NCBI RefSeq assembly: GCF_014203275.1
Contig: NZ_JACHIP010000003.1
Location: 186,001 to 250,000 of the forward strand
Origin: Granulicella aggregans
GTDB lineage: Bacteria; Acidobacteriota; Terriglobia; Terriglobales; Acidobacteriaceae
Reading direction: 5' to 3'
Length of the DNA stretch: 64,000 bases
The notes under the pieces were generated by a model. It was not told the DNA's origin and searched no databases. It saw nothing but the letters and a program-made list of their open reading frames with translations. The position numbers were made by a program, and so were the translations under genes. Below are positions 57,629 through 64,000 of this stretch, piece by piece (the stretch's first letter is position 1; every line of letters begins with the position of its first letter).

Positions 57629-57898
57629 GTGGGACCGGACCAGGCCGTAGAGATGATGCGAAGACTGTTGATCGAGGCATTGCTGCTGAGCGCTCCGATG
57701 CTGGTGGGAGCTGCGATTATCAGCCTCATCGTCAGCCTGCTGCAGACCTTGACGAGCGTGCAGGAGCAGACGCTGACCGCTGTGCCGAGGCTGCTGGTGG
57801 TCTTCGCAATAGCGATGGTTACGATGCCCTGGACGGTACATCGGCTGGTCAACTTTACCGTGCATCTGTGGACAGGGTTGCAGCGATATCTGGGATAG
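57629..57898 (+). CDS. fliQ: Flagellar export gate protein FliQ
   Basis: An 89-residue protein with two membrane helices (LLIEALLLSAPMLVGAAIIS, then LLVVFAIAMVTMPWTVHRLV) and the family loop LLQTLTSVQEQTLTAVPR between them. The start is GTG 57629 with GAGGAGGG upstream. It lies between fliP and fliR. Confidence 0.94.
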   Translation: MGPDQAVEMMRRLLIEALLLSAPMLVGAAIISLIVSLLQTLTSVQEQTLTAVPRLLVVFAIAMVTMPWTVHRLVNFTVHLWTGLQRYLG

Positions 57899-57932
57899 AA
57901 GCTCTTCAGCTTGGGAAAGGAATGGGCATCGC

Positions 57933-58727
57933 GTGACCTCTGCGACGGGCGACATCATCAATGATTGGCCGGGCTATCTAAGTGCTGGAGTGCTGGTGCT
58001 CATTCGCCTGAGCGGCCTGATGGTCTTCGCGCCGATCTTCAGCTCAGGCGCAATCACGGCACAGGCCAAGGCGGGTCTGGTGTTGGCGATGACGATCCTC
58101 CTTGCTCCCGTAGTTGCGGTATTGCCCGGTGCCCGCCCAGTGCTTGACTTCTCCGCGGTGCTTGGCGAGCTCGGCGTCGGGCTGACCCTGGGACTCGCGC
58201 TCACGATGCTGAACGAGGCCCTGAACTTTGCGGGAACGGTGATGGGCTTCGAGTTCAGCTTTTCGCTGGTCAGCCTTCTCGATCCGAACACCATGATCGA
58301 GACCCCGGTGCTGGGGCAGATGCTGGGATGGCTGGGCATCCTGGTGATTCTTGGCGCAGGTCTGCACCGCACAGTGATTATGGCCGTGATGCGCAGCTTC
58401 AGCGTGGTTCCTGTGGGGCAGGCGGCGTTTCAAGGCCAGACCGGTGTGGCGCTCTCCGGCATGGCCAGTGGACTTTTCCTTGCGGGGTTGCAGCTTGCGG
58501 CACCTGTGCTTGCGGCTGCGTTGACGGTTGAGGTGACGGTTGCGTTGATTGGGAGACTTTCTCCGCAGTTGCCTGTGCTGGTCGTGAGCATACCGCTCAA
58601 GGCGATTGCGTCTTACGTGGTCCTGATCGCGAGCCTGGCCGTGTGGCCGGGATGGATCGAGCGGCACTTCACGGCGCTGCTCGATACCGCGTCGAGGCTG
58701 ATTGTTCCCGCGCATGCGGTCCTGTAG
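57933..58727 (+). CDS. fliR: Flagellar export gate protein FliR
   Basis: A 264-residue protein with about six membrane segments, including VLVLIRLSGLMVFAPIFSSG, then TILLAPVVAVLPGARP and LGELGVGLTLGLALTMLNEA. EFSFSLVSLLDPNTMIETPV and LAPVLAAALTVEVTVALIGR-like AAPVLAAALTVEVTVALIGR are FliR family phrases. It closes the FliPQR gate. The start is GTG 57933 with GGGAAAGG upstream. It is followed by flhB after 52 bases. Confidence 0.94.
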   Translation: MTSATGDIINDWPGYLSAGVLVLIRLSGLMVFAPIFSSGAITAQAKAGLVLAMTILLAPVVAVLPGARPVLDFSAVLGELGVGLTLGLALTMLNEALNFAGTVMGFEFSFSLVSLLDPNTMIETPVLGQMLGWLGILVILGAGLHRTVIMAVMRSFSVVPVGQAAFQGQTGVALSGMASGLFLAGLQLAAPVLAAALTVEVTVALIGRLSPQLPVLVVSIPLKAIASYVVLIASLAVWPGWIERHFTALLDTASRLIVPAHAVL

Positions 58728-58767
58728 GACGGCCGTTTGAGTTTCGAAGTTGAAAGAGTGTGAAGGT

Positions 58768-58779
58768 ATGGCTGACTAA
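58768..58779 (+). other. Three-codon minigene before flhB
   Basis: ATGGCTGACTAA (Met-Ala-Asp-stop) directly precedes the flhB start ATGGCTGATAAA. The 12 bases look like a tandem copy of the flhB start with one change that makes a stop. The ribosome site AAAGAGTG lies seven bases before this first ATG. It could lower or couple FlhB translation. Confidence 0.5.
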
Positions 58780-60033
58780 ATGGCTGATAAAGGTACAGAG
58801 CAAGCGACACCGCAACGCAAGAAGAAGGCGCGCGAAGACGGCGACTTCGTCCGCAGTCGCGAGCTTCTGGCGGCCGTTGCGATGCTCGCTGGCGTGCTCG
58901 TGCTCGGAGCGATGAGCAGCCGTTTTGTTAACGGATGGATGCGGGTCTATATCGACAGCTTGAGCGGATTACGCAATGCCGATCTCTCGGGAGAGCGTGG
59001 AGTGGAACTGGTTCGGCGAACGATGCTTCCCGGCATGGCACCGATTGCGATGGTGATGCTGGCTGCCTTCGCTGGCTCGCTTGTGATGGGACTGCTTCAG
59101 GGCGGGGGGATCGGATTTCATGCAAAGTCGCTGGCCTTCAACTTCGATCGCATCAATCCGGTCACGAACATGGGCCACCTCTTCAGCCTTCGGTCGACGA
59201 CACGGGTTGTGAAGTCGATGGTACCCGCCGGGATCATGGCGATCTTCGGCTGGTATGGGCTGCATCGCTTGATGGTGCAGTCGCCGGTGATGAGCATGGT
59301 CAGACTGCCGCAGACCTTCTCTACGGCGTATCTCCTTGCGCTCGATGCAGCGTGGGTTGCACTCGCCTGGTCGGGACTGGACTATGCGATCGAGTTTCGA
59401 GCGTGGAACCAGCGATTGAAGATGACCAAGCAGCAGATCCGCGAGGAGATGCGCGATGCTACCGGGAATCCGCAGATCAAGGCGCGTGTGCGGCAGATTC
59501 AGCGCGCGATGAGACGGCGCAGGGTGAAGGCCGATATGTCGCGGGCGAGCGTGCTGATCACCAATCCCACGCACTATGCGGTTGCGCTCGAGTTCAGCTT
59601 CGAGACCATGCAGGCTCCGACGGTGTTGGCCAAGGGACGCGACCTGCATGCACTCGAGATGCGGGAAGAGGCGCGCTGGGCGGGAGTTCCGATCATCGAG
59701 AACCCCCCGCTTGCACGCAGTCTCTATCAGGCCGTCGAGCCCGGTAGTTCTATTCCTTTTGCGCTGTATCAGGCGGTTGCCGGCATCCTCGCATTCCTTT
59801 ACCGCCAGCGTATGGAGGAGAAGCTGCGCGCGGACCGGGCAGCTAAAGCGGCGGCACAGTCGAAGCCGGCAGAGGTTGCGGGGATGTATGCCGAGCAGCG
59901 TGGCGGGATGGTCCTTGATCGGATCGTTGCTGATGACGGTATGACAACGGAGGACCTTGAGCCAGGGGCCAAGGAAGAGACCACGAATGACGAGCCTGGC
60001 ACGGAAGTGGCGAGCAACAAGGGAGATCTATGA
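58780..60033 (+). CDS. flhB: Flagellar export switch protein FlhB
   Basis: A 417-residue protein with four membrane segments. The self-cleavage motif NPTH is at residues 262-265 in LITNPTHYAVALEF, the site at which FlhB cuts itself to change export specificity. The cytoplasmic part also has KMTKQQIREEMRDATGNPQI and VLAKGRDLHALEMREEARWA. The tail (about 350-417) is charged and longer than the ~355-385-residue norm. A minigene (58768-58779) precedes it. It overlaps flhA by four bases. Confidence 0.95.
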   Translation: MADKGTEQATPQRKKKAREDGDFVRSRELLAAVAMLAGVLVLGAMSSRFVNGWMRVYIDSLSGLRNADLSGERGVELVRRTMLPGMAPIAMVMLAAFAGSLVMGLLQGGGIGFHAKSLAFNFDRINPVTNMGHLFSLRSTTRVVKSMVPAGIMAIFGWYGLHRLMVQSPVMSMVRLPQTFSTAYLLALDAAWVALAWSGLDYAIEFRAWNQRLKMTKQQIREEMRDATGNPQIKARVRQIQRAMRRRRVKADMSRASVLITNPTHYAVALEFSFETMQAPTVLAKGRDLHALEMREEARWAGVPIIENPPLARSLYQAVEPGSSIPFALYQAVAGILAFLYRQRMEEKLRADRAAKAAAQSKPAEVAGMYAEQRGGMVLDRIVADDGMTTEDLEPGAKEETTNDEPGTEVASNKGDL

Positions 60034-62159
60034 GCGATGCGGTATTAGCCAGGCAGCCAGGAAGACTCGAGTCGAACATGGCCATGAGGATGGGCAAGCT
60101 GCGCGTGCTGCTACTGCCGGTGACGGCGATCAGCATGGTCTTCGTGATGCTGATTCCGGTACCCAGCTTTGTTCTGGACCTGTTGCTGGCGGCTTCGATC
60201 ACAGCGTCGGTCATCGTGTTTCTCACCGCGATCCAGGTACGAAAGGCTGTCGACTTTTCGGTCTTTCCGACGCTGTTGTTGTTGCTCACCATGTTTCGTT
60301 TGAGCCTGAATCTGGCATCGAGCCGACGCATTCTGCTGCATGGCAACGAAGGGACCCATGCCGCCGGATCGGTGATCGAGGCGTTCGGACAATTTGTTGT
60401 TGGAGGCAACTACGTCGTCGGATTTGTGCTGTTTCTTGCGTTGATTGCGATTCAGTACCTGGTCGTAAGCCACGGCGCGGTGAGGACTGCCGAGGTCACG
60501 GCGCGGTTCACCCTCGACGCCTTGCCGGGCAAGCAGATGGCGATCGATGCGGATATGAACGCTGGTCTGATCGATGAGCAGGGAGCGCGCAGGCGGCGCG
60601 AAGCGATCGCGCGGGAGGCGGAGTTTTACGGAGCGATGGATGGCGCGGCGCGTTTCAATCAGCGCGACTCGTTGGCGACGATCCTGATCACGGGCATCAA
60701 CATCGTGGCGGGGCTATTGATCGGCGTGCTGCAGCAGGGGACCGATCTCTCGACTGCAGTGAAGACCTACACCATCCTCACCGTTGGGGACGGCCTGGTG
60801 ACGATGATTCCGAGCCTCCTGGTGTCGATCGCCGGAGGCATGGTGCTTACGCGTGCGTCGTCTTCGGGCACGCTCGACAAGGAGCTGGGTACGCAACTCT
60901 TTGGCGGCCGAAATACGCTGTGGATTGCTTGCGGTGTTCTGCTCGCATTGGCATTGATTCCCGGTCTGCCGAAGATATCGTTCTTCCTGATGGCGGGCGG
61001 CGTCGCCCTGATTGCGCGTACGCTGCCGGCAACGTCCGCAGGGGAGCAGTTCGCCGTTGAGGGCGGTCTCGTCTCCGCGGAGAAGACCAAGTCCGACGAG
61101 ACCGCGAAGACGGACAACTTCACCTCGCTGCTGAAGATGGACGAGCTGACCCTGGAGATTGGTTTCCAGTTGATTCCCCTGGTGGATGAACGGCAGGGCG
61201 GTCAGATGTTGAATCGCGTTCGTTCGATGCGAAGACAACTGGCTTCAGAGCTGGGCTTCGTTGTGCCGCCGGTACATATTACCGACAACCTGCGGCTGAA
61301 GCCGAGAGAGTATGTGGTGAGTCTGCGCGGCATCGAGATCGCCCGCTGGCAGATGGAGCAGAACTTCGTCCTGGCGGTGAACGCCGACCCGAAGGCAAGG
61401 CCGCTGACTGGAATCGAGACGCGTGAGCCGGCGTTCAACGTTCCCGCGCGCTGGATACAACCGGGCATGGAGGAAGCAGCGCTCGCGGCGGGATACTCCG
61501 TGGTCGACCAGACGACGGTGATTGGTACGCACCTGGGTGAGTTGATTCGCAGGCATGCTTATGAACTATTGGGTCGCCAGGAGGTGAAGCGTCTGCTGGA
61601 CAGCATGACGGACGCCTATCCGAAGCTGGTGGAGGAGCTGGTGCCGAAGCTGTTGAGCCTGGGCGAGGTGCAGAAGGTACTTCAGCAACTGCTGCGGGAA
61701 CAGGTCTCGATCCGAGACCTGGGAGCGATTCTCGATGTGCTGGTGGAGGCTGCATCGCACTCGAAGAACATCGTGAACCTGGTCGAGAGCGTGAGACAGA
61801 CGATGGGCCGTAGCGTGGTGCAGCCGCTGCTGGACTCCGAAGGCGGCCTGCGGGTGCTGACGCTCGAACATCTGCTTGAGTCCGAGATTCTCAATACCTT
61901 CGATCCGCAGAGGGCGACGCTCGCGCTGGGCGACGGTGGAGCGAAGACCCAGGCGGAGTTTCTGCGGCGGATGGTCGAGTCTGTGAAACGGCTAACCGGA
62001 GGAGGAGGAGTTACGGCCCCCGCAGTGCTCTTATGCCCAAGCCCGGCTCGCTATCATCTTCGGCGCTGGCTGGAGCCGTTCCTGCCGAAGATCGTGGTGA
62101 TTGCACCGGGTGAGATTCCGGCGGAGATCCGGGTTCGCAGCATTGGAACGGTGAATTAG
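60030..62159 (+). CDS. flhA: Flagellar export gate protein FlhA
   Basis: A 709-residue gate protein. It has eight membrane helices in its first half, the family phrase TMFRLSLNLASSRRILLHGN, and DALPGKQMAIDADMNAGLID, the FHIPEP loop. The cytoplasmic half has ERQGGQMLNRVRSMRRQLAS and HSLTELIRRH-like GTHLGELIRRHAYELLGRQE. It forms a nonamer ring that receives substrates. The start overlaps flhB (ATGA). FliA follows after 98 bases with no flhF or flhG between, unlike many proteobacterial loci. Confidence 0.96.
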   Translation: MSDAVLARQPGRLESNMAMRMGKLRVLLLPVTAISMVFVMLIPVPSFVLDLLLAASITASVIVFLTAIQVRKAVDFSVFPTLLLLLTMFRLSLNLASSRRILLHGNEGTHAAGSVIEAFGQFVVGGNYVVGFVLFLALIAIQYLVVSHGAVRTAEVTARFTLDALPGKQMAIDADMNAGLIDEQGARRRREAIAREAEFYGAMDGAARFNQRDSLATILITGINIVAGLLIGVLQQGTDLSTAVKTYTILTVGDGLVTMIPSLLVSIAGGMVLTRASSSGTLDKELGTQLFGGRNTLWIACGVLLALALIPGLPKISFFLMAGGVALIARTLPATSAGEQFAVEGGLVSAEKTKSDETAKTDNFTSLLKMDELTLEIGFQLIPLVDERQGGQMLNRVRSMRRQLASELGFVVPPVHITDNLRLKPREYVVSLRGIEIARWQMEQNFVLAVNADPKARPLTGIETREPAFNVPARWIQPGMEEAALAAGYSVVDQTTVIGTHLGELIRRHAYELLGRQEVKRLLDSMTDAYPKLVEELVPKLLSLGEVQKVLQQLLREQVSIRDLGAILDVLVEAASHSKNIVNLVESVRQTMGRSVVQPLLDSEGGLRVLTLEHLLESEILNTFDPQRATLALGDGGAKTQAEFLRRMVESVKRLTGGGGVTAPAVLLCPSPARYHLRRWLEPFLPKIVVIAPGEIPAEIRVRSIGTVN

Positions 62160-62257
62160 TAACGGGCATGAAGTAACGGTATCAAGCAGCGCGGTGTGAC
62201 CTGAAGCAGGCGACCAATGAGTCAGGCAATCAGTCACACAAGGTGAGAGCGAACAGC

Positions 62258-63223
62258 ATGAGCATGGGGAATCCGATACCGATGAGTCTGTTTCAACAAT
62301 TGCCGAAGGGTTCACATCGCGAGGGCCAACATCGTGAAGCCGGGGACGGTAGTGCAGACGAAAGCCGCCTGCTGACGAGTGCGGCGTTCGACGACACCGA
62401 GCTCGGAGGACATCATATCGACGAAGGGTTGCAGGCAGAAACCAACGCAGAGATGTCGCCGGGTGACCGGGACCAGCTTCTGCTGGAACATCTTCCGACG
62501 GTCAGGTACCTCGCGCGCAGGATTCACGAACGCCTGCCGCAACACGTCGAGCTTGATGATCTGATCTCCGCCGGTGTGGTTGGACTAATTGATGCTTTTT
62601 CGAAGTTCGATCACAACAAGAAGGTGCAGTTCAAGAGCTATGCCCAGTTCCGCATACGCGGAGCGATTCTCGACTCTTTGAGAACGCTGGACTGGAGTCC
62701 GCGTGAACTTCGCCGCAAGGGGAGAGCCGTTGAAGAGGCGATTCGATCGGTGACGCAGCGGCTTGGCCGCGCTCCTGCGGAGCATGAGATCGCTGCTGAG
62801 ATGGAGCTGACTCTCAGCGAGTTTCAACAACTTCTTGGTGATCTGAAGGGGCTCGAGATAGGCAGCCTGCACATGGAGCGGACAGAAGACTCGGGCGACC
62901 AGGAGCTTGCTTATATCCCTGGGTCGCCGGAAGAGGATCCGCTCTTTCTTTGTCTCAAGGGCGAACTGAAGCAAAGGCTTACGGATGCGATCGATGAGCT
63001 GCCCGAGCGTGAGCGGCTGGTGCTGACGCTCTACTACTTCGAGGAGCTCACGATGAAAGAGATCGGGCTCACGCTGGGTGTGGTCGAGTCTCGGGTCTCA
63101 CAGATTCACTCCGCGGCCGTTCTGCGGTTGCGCGTGGCGCTTGCTGCTCTGCGCACCAGTCGCGGCAAGGGGCCGGCGAGTGAGAGGCCGGACTCGCGCA
63201 AGCGCGGCTACGGATCGAGATGA
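62258..63223 (+). CDS. fliA: Flagellar RNA polymerase sigma factor FliA (sigma-28)
   Basis: A 321-residue sigma-28. Region 2: LPTVRYLARRIHERLPQHVE, then LDDLISAGVVGLIDAFSKFD and QFKSYAQFRIRGAILDSLRT. Region 3: WSPRELRRKGRAVEEAIRSV. Region 4: LPERERLVLTLYYFEELTMK and EIGLTLGVVESRVSQIHSAA. The N-terminal ~75 residues are an extra charged/Gly-rich extension beyond the usual ~240. It directs late flagellar genes. AAGGTGAGAG precedes; ATG 62258 was used, with GTG 62243 as alternative. FliM follows at 63273. Confidence 0.95.
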   Translation: MSMGNPIPMSLFQQLPKGSHREGQHREAGDGSADESRLLTSAAFDDTELGGHHIDEGLQAETNAEMSPGDRDQLLLEHLPTVRYLARRIHERLPQHVELDDLISAGVVGLIDAFSKFDHNKKVQFKSYAQFRIRGAILDSLRTLDWSPRELRRKGRAVEEAIRSVTQRLGRAPAEHEIAAEMELTLSEFQQLLGDLKGLEIGSLHMERTEDSGDQELAYIPGSPEEDPLFLCLKGELKQRLTDAIDELPERERLVLTLYYFEELTMKEIGLTLGVVESRVSQIHSAAVLRLRVALAALRTSRGKGPASERPDSRKRGYGSR

Positions 63224-63272
63224 CGAAACTTCACGAGATGGATATCACGATGGATTTCAGGAGCGGTAAATC

Positions 63273-64000
63273 ATGAGCACGACACTCGATCAGGACGCTA
63301 TCGATTCAATCTTCGCCGAAGCGAAGGGCGAGAAGAGGCAGGAAGAAGTGACCGGCTCCGGGCCAAGCACCGCTCCCTATAACTTCACCCGAGCGGGCCA
63401 GATCAGCGCGCAGGAGATGAAGACGATCACTAGTGTGAGCGACTTCTTCGCGATGAATCTGAAGCACACGATTGGTGGCTGGCTGCGCACACAGTTCAAC
63501 GTGAAGCTGGTCTCGCGAGAGCAGCTTTCCTACCAGGAGTTCCTGGACCGGCTGCCTGATCCGAACTACATCTGTTCCATAAGGCTTGAGCCATTGGGTG
63601 CGTTAGGGTTGATCGAGTTTGACCTCGCCCTGGTGGCTCCTATCGTCGATCTGTTGATGGGCGGGGTTGGAGACTCGGCGAAGGTTCGCGATCTCACGGA
63701 CATCGAGGAGGAGATTCTTGCCTCGGTGATTCAGCTGATTATTCGCGAGCTGAATACGGCGTGGCTCTCGATCGGCCTGCGGTTCGAGTTCGATCATCGC
63801 GAGTCGGCGGGAAGCGGAGCGCGCATGATGTCGCTGGCGGAGAAGACGCTCTGCGTTAGCTTCGAGGTGACGATGGCGGAGGAACGGGGCGCTCTCAACC
63901 TCTGCATCCCTTCGGTGGTGCTGAACCAGATTCTGCGCCGCCTGCACAAGGAGCGCGATCGTCCGCGGAGGCAGTCGCACGAGAACCAGGTGCGATTGCG
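63273..64000 (+). CDS. fliM: Flagellar motor switch protein FliM, 3' end outside the window
   Basis: An open frame of 242 codons runs off the window. It starts MSTTLDQDAIDSIFAEAKGE, the N-terminal CheY-binding peptide region with DQDAIDSIF. The middle domain has YNFTRAGQISAQEMKTITSV, then LRTQFNVKLVSREQLSYQEF and LDLLMGGVGD-like VDLLMGGVGDSAKVRDLTDI. FliM forms the wall of the C ring and receives phospho-CheY. AGGAGCGG lies upstream of the ATG. The SpoA domain lies beyond the window edge. Confidence 0.94.
   Translation, partial: MSTTLDQDAIDSIFAEAKGEKRQEEVTGSGPSTAPYNFTRAGQISAQEMKTITSVSDFFAMNLKHTIGGWLRTQFNVKLVSREQLSYQEFLDRLPDPNYICSIRLEPLGALGLIEFDLALVAPIVDLLMGGVGDSAKVRDLTDIEEEILASVIQLIIRELNTAWLSIGLRFEFDHRESAGSGARMMSLAEKTLCVSFEVTMAEERGALNLCIPSVVLNQILRRLHKERDRPRRQSHENQVRL

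Noticed and set aside
58741..58779. flhB start at the first ATG (58768)
   Set aside because: It reaches a stop after three codons; the conserved FlhB start is the ATG at 58780.
1..64000. CRISPR arrays, tRNA and rRNA genes
   Set aside because: No regularly spaced direct repeats of suitable length, no cloverleaf with CCA-type end and no rRNA-like stretch were seen by eye.

Overview
The window is 64 kb of GC-rich bacterial DNA, densely coded on both strands. It looks like Acidobacteriota (class Terriglobia, near Granulicella, Edaphobacter or Terriglobus). The main clues are a beta-propeller sensor kinase with a Y_Y_Y domain, a kumamolisin-type S53 peptidase with an Ig-like tail, SYLF and propeller-type accessory proteins, and short hairpin repeats between genes of the kind common in that group. 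The assignment rests on gene content and style, not on a marker gene. No rRNA, tRNA or CRISPR array was seen.

Layout. 1-12.7 kb: housekeeping and sensing genes (partial TPR protein, thiol-disulfide protein, polyprenyl synthase, yajQ, tatD, metG, a GntR regulator, a propeller kinase with its NarL-type regulator, a degenerate site-2 protease, HU). 12.9-18 kb: dcd, a LuxR-type regulator, a SYLF protein, and a lipid A block (LpxL-like acyltransferase, lpxD, P-loop protein). 18-21.3 kb: an accessory stretch with a vapBC-type toxin-antitoxin pair between two 195-bp direct repeats, a DUF6985-like protein, many palindromic repeats, and a membrane protein/XRE pair behind a palindromic promoter. 21.4-25.7 kb: a paired M16 peptidase operon and an M19 dipeptidase. 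26-32.8 kb: a beta-oxidation operon (fadN, fadA, fadE) broken by a Tdi1/DUF1851-like gene and a frameshifted membrane protein. 33-43 kb: S53 peptidase, ppk1, a compact regulatory trio, a Gfo/Idh/MocA oxidoreductase and an esterase. 43.4-64 kb: a flagellar locus.

The flagellar locus runs flgB-flgC-fliE-fliF-fliG-fliH-fliI-fliJ-fliK-flgD-flgE-fliL-fliN-fliO-fliP-fliQ-fliR-flhB-flhA-fliA-fliM, all on the + strand. It encodes the rod, MS ring, C ring, export ATPase and gate, hook, hook-length control and sigma-28; fliM runs off the window. A good sigma-54 promoter lies before flgB and a weaker one before fliL. About 2.5 kb upstream is an NtrC-type sigma-54 activator that lacks a C-terminal DNA-binding helix-turn-helix, overlapping a stand-alone histidine-phosphoacceptor-like protein and an OmpR-type regulator. 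I infer that this trio may control the flagellar locus, in the way FlgR works without a DNA-binding domain in Helicobacter.

Most unusual items: the 195-bp duplication around vapBC; a composite palindromic repeat that has become coding sequence inside an M16 peptidase signal region; the activator/phosphoacceptor trio; a FliO-like protein with no membrane segment; a site-2 protease whose catalytic glutamate is arginine; an Ig-like domain split by a membrane hairpin in the S53 protein; and a membrane-protein gene with a -1 frame break near a canonical slippery heptamer.
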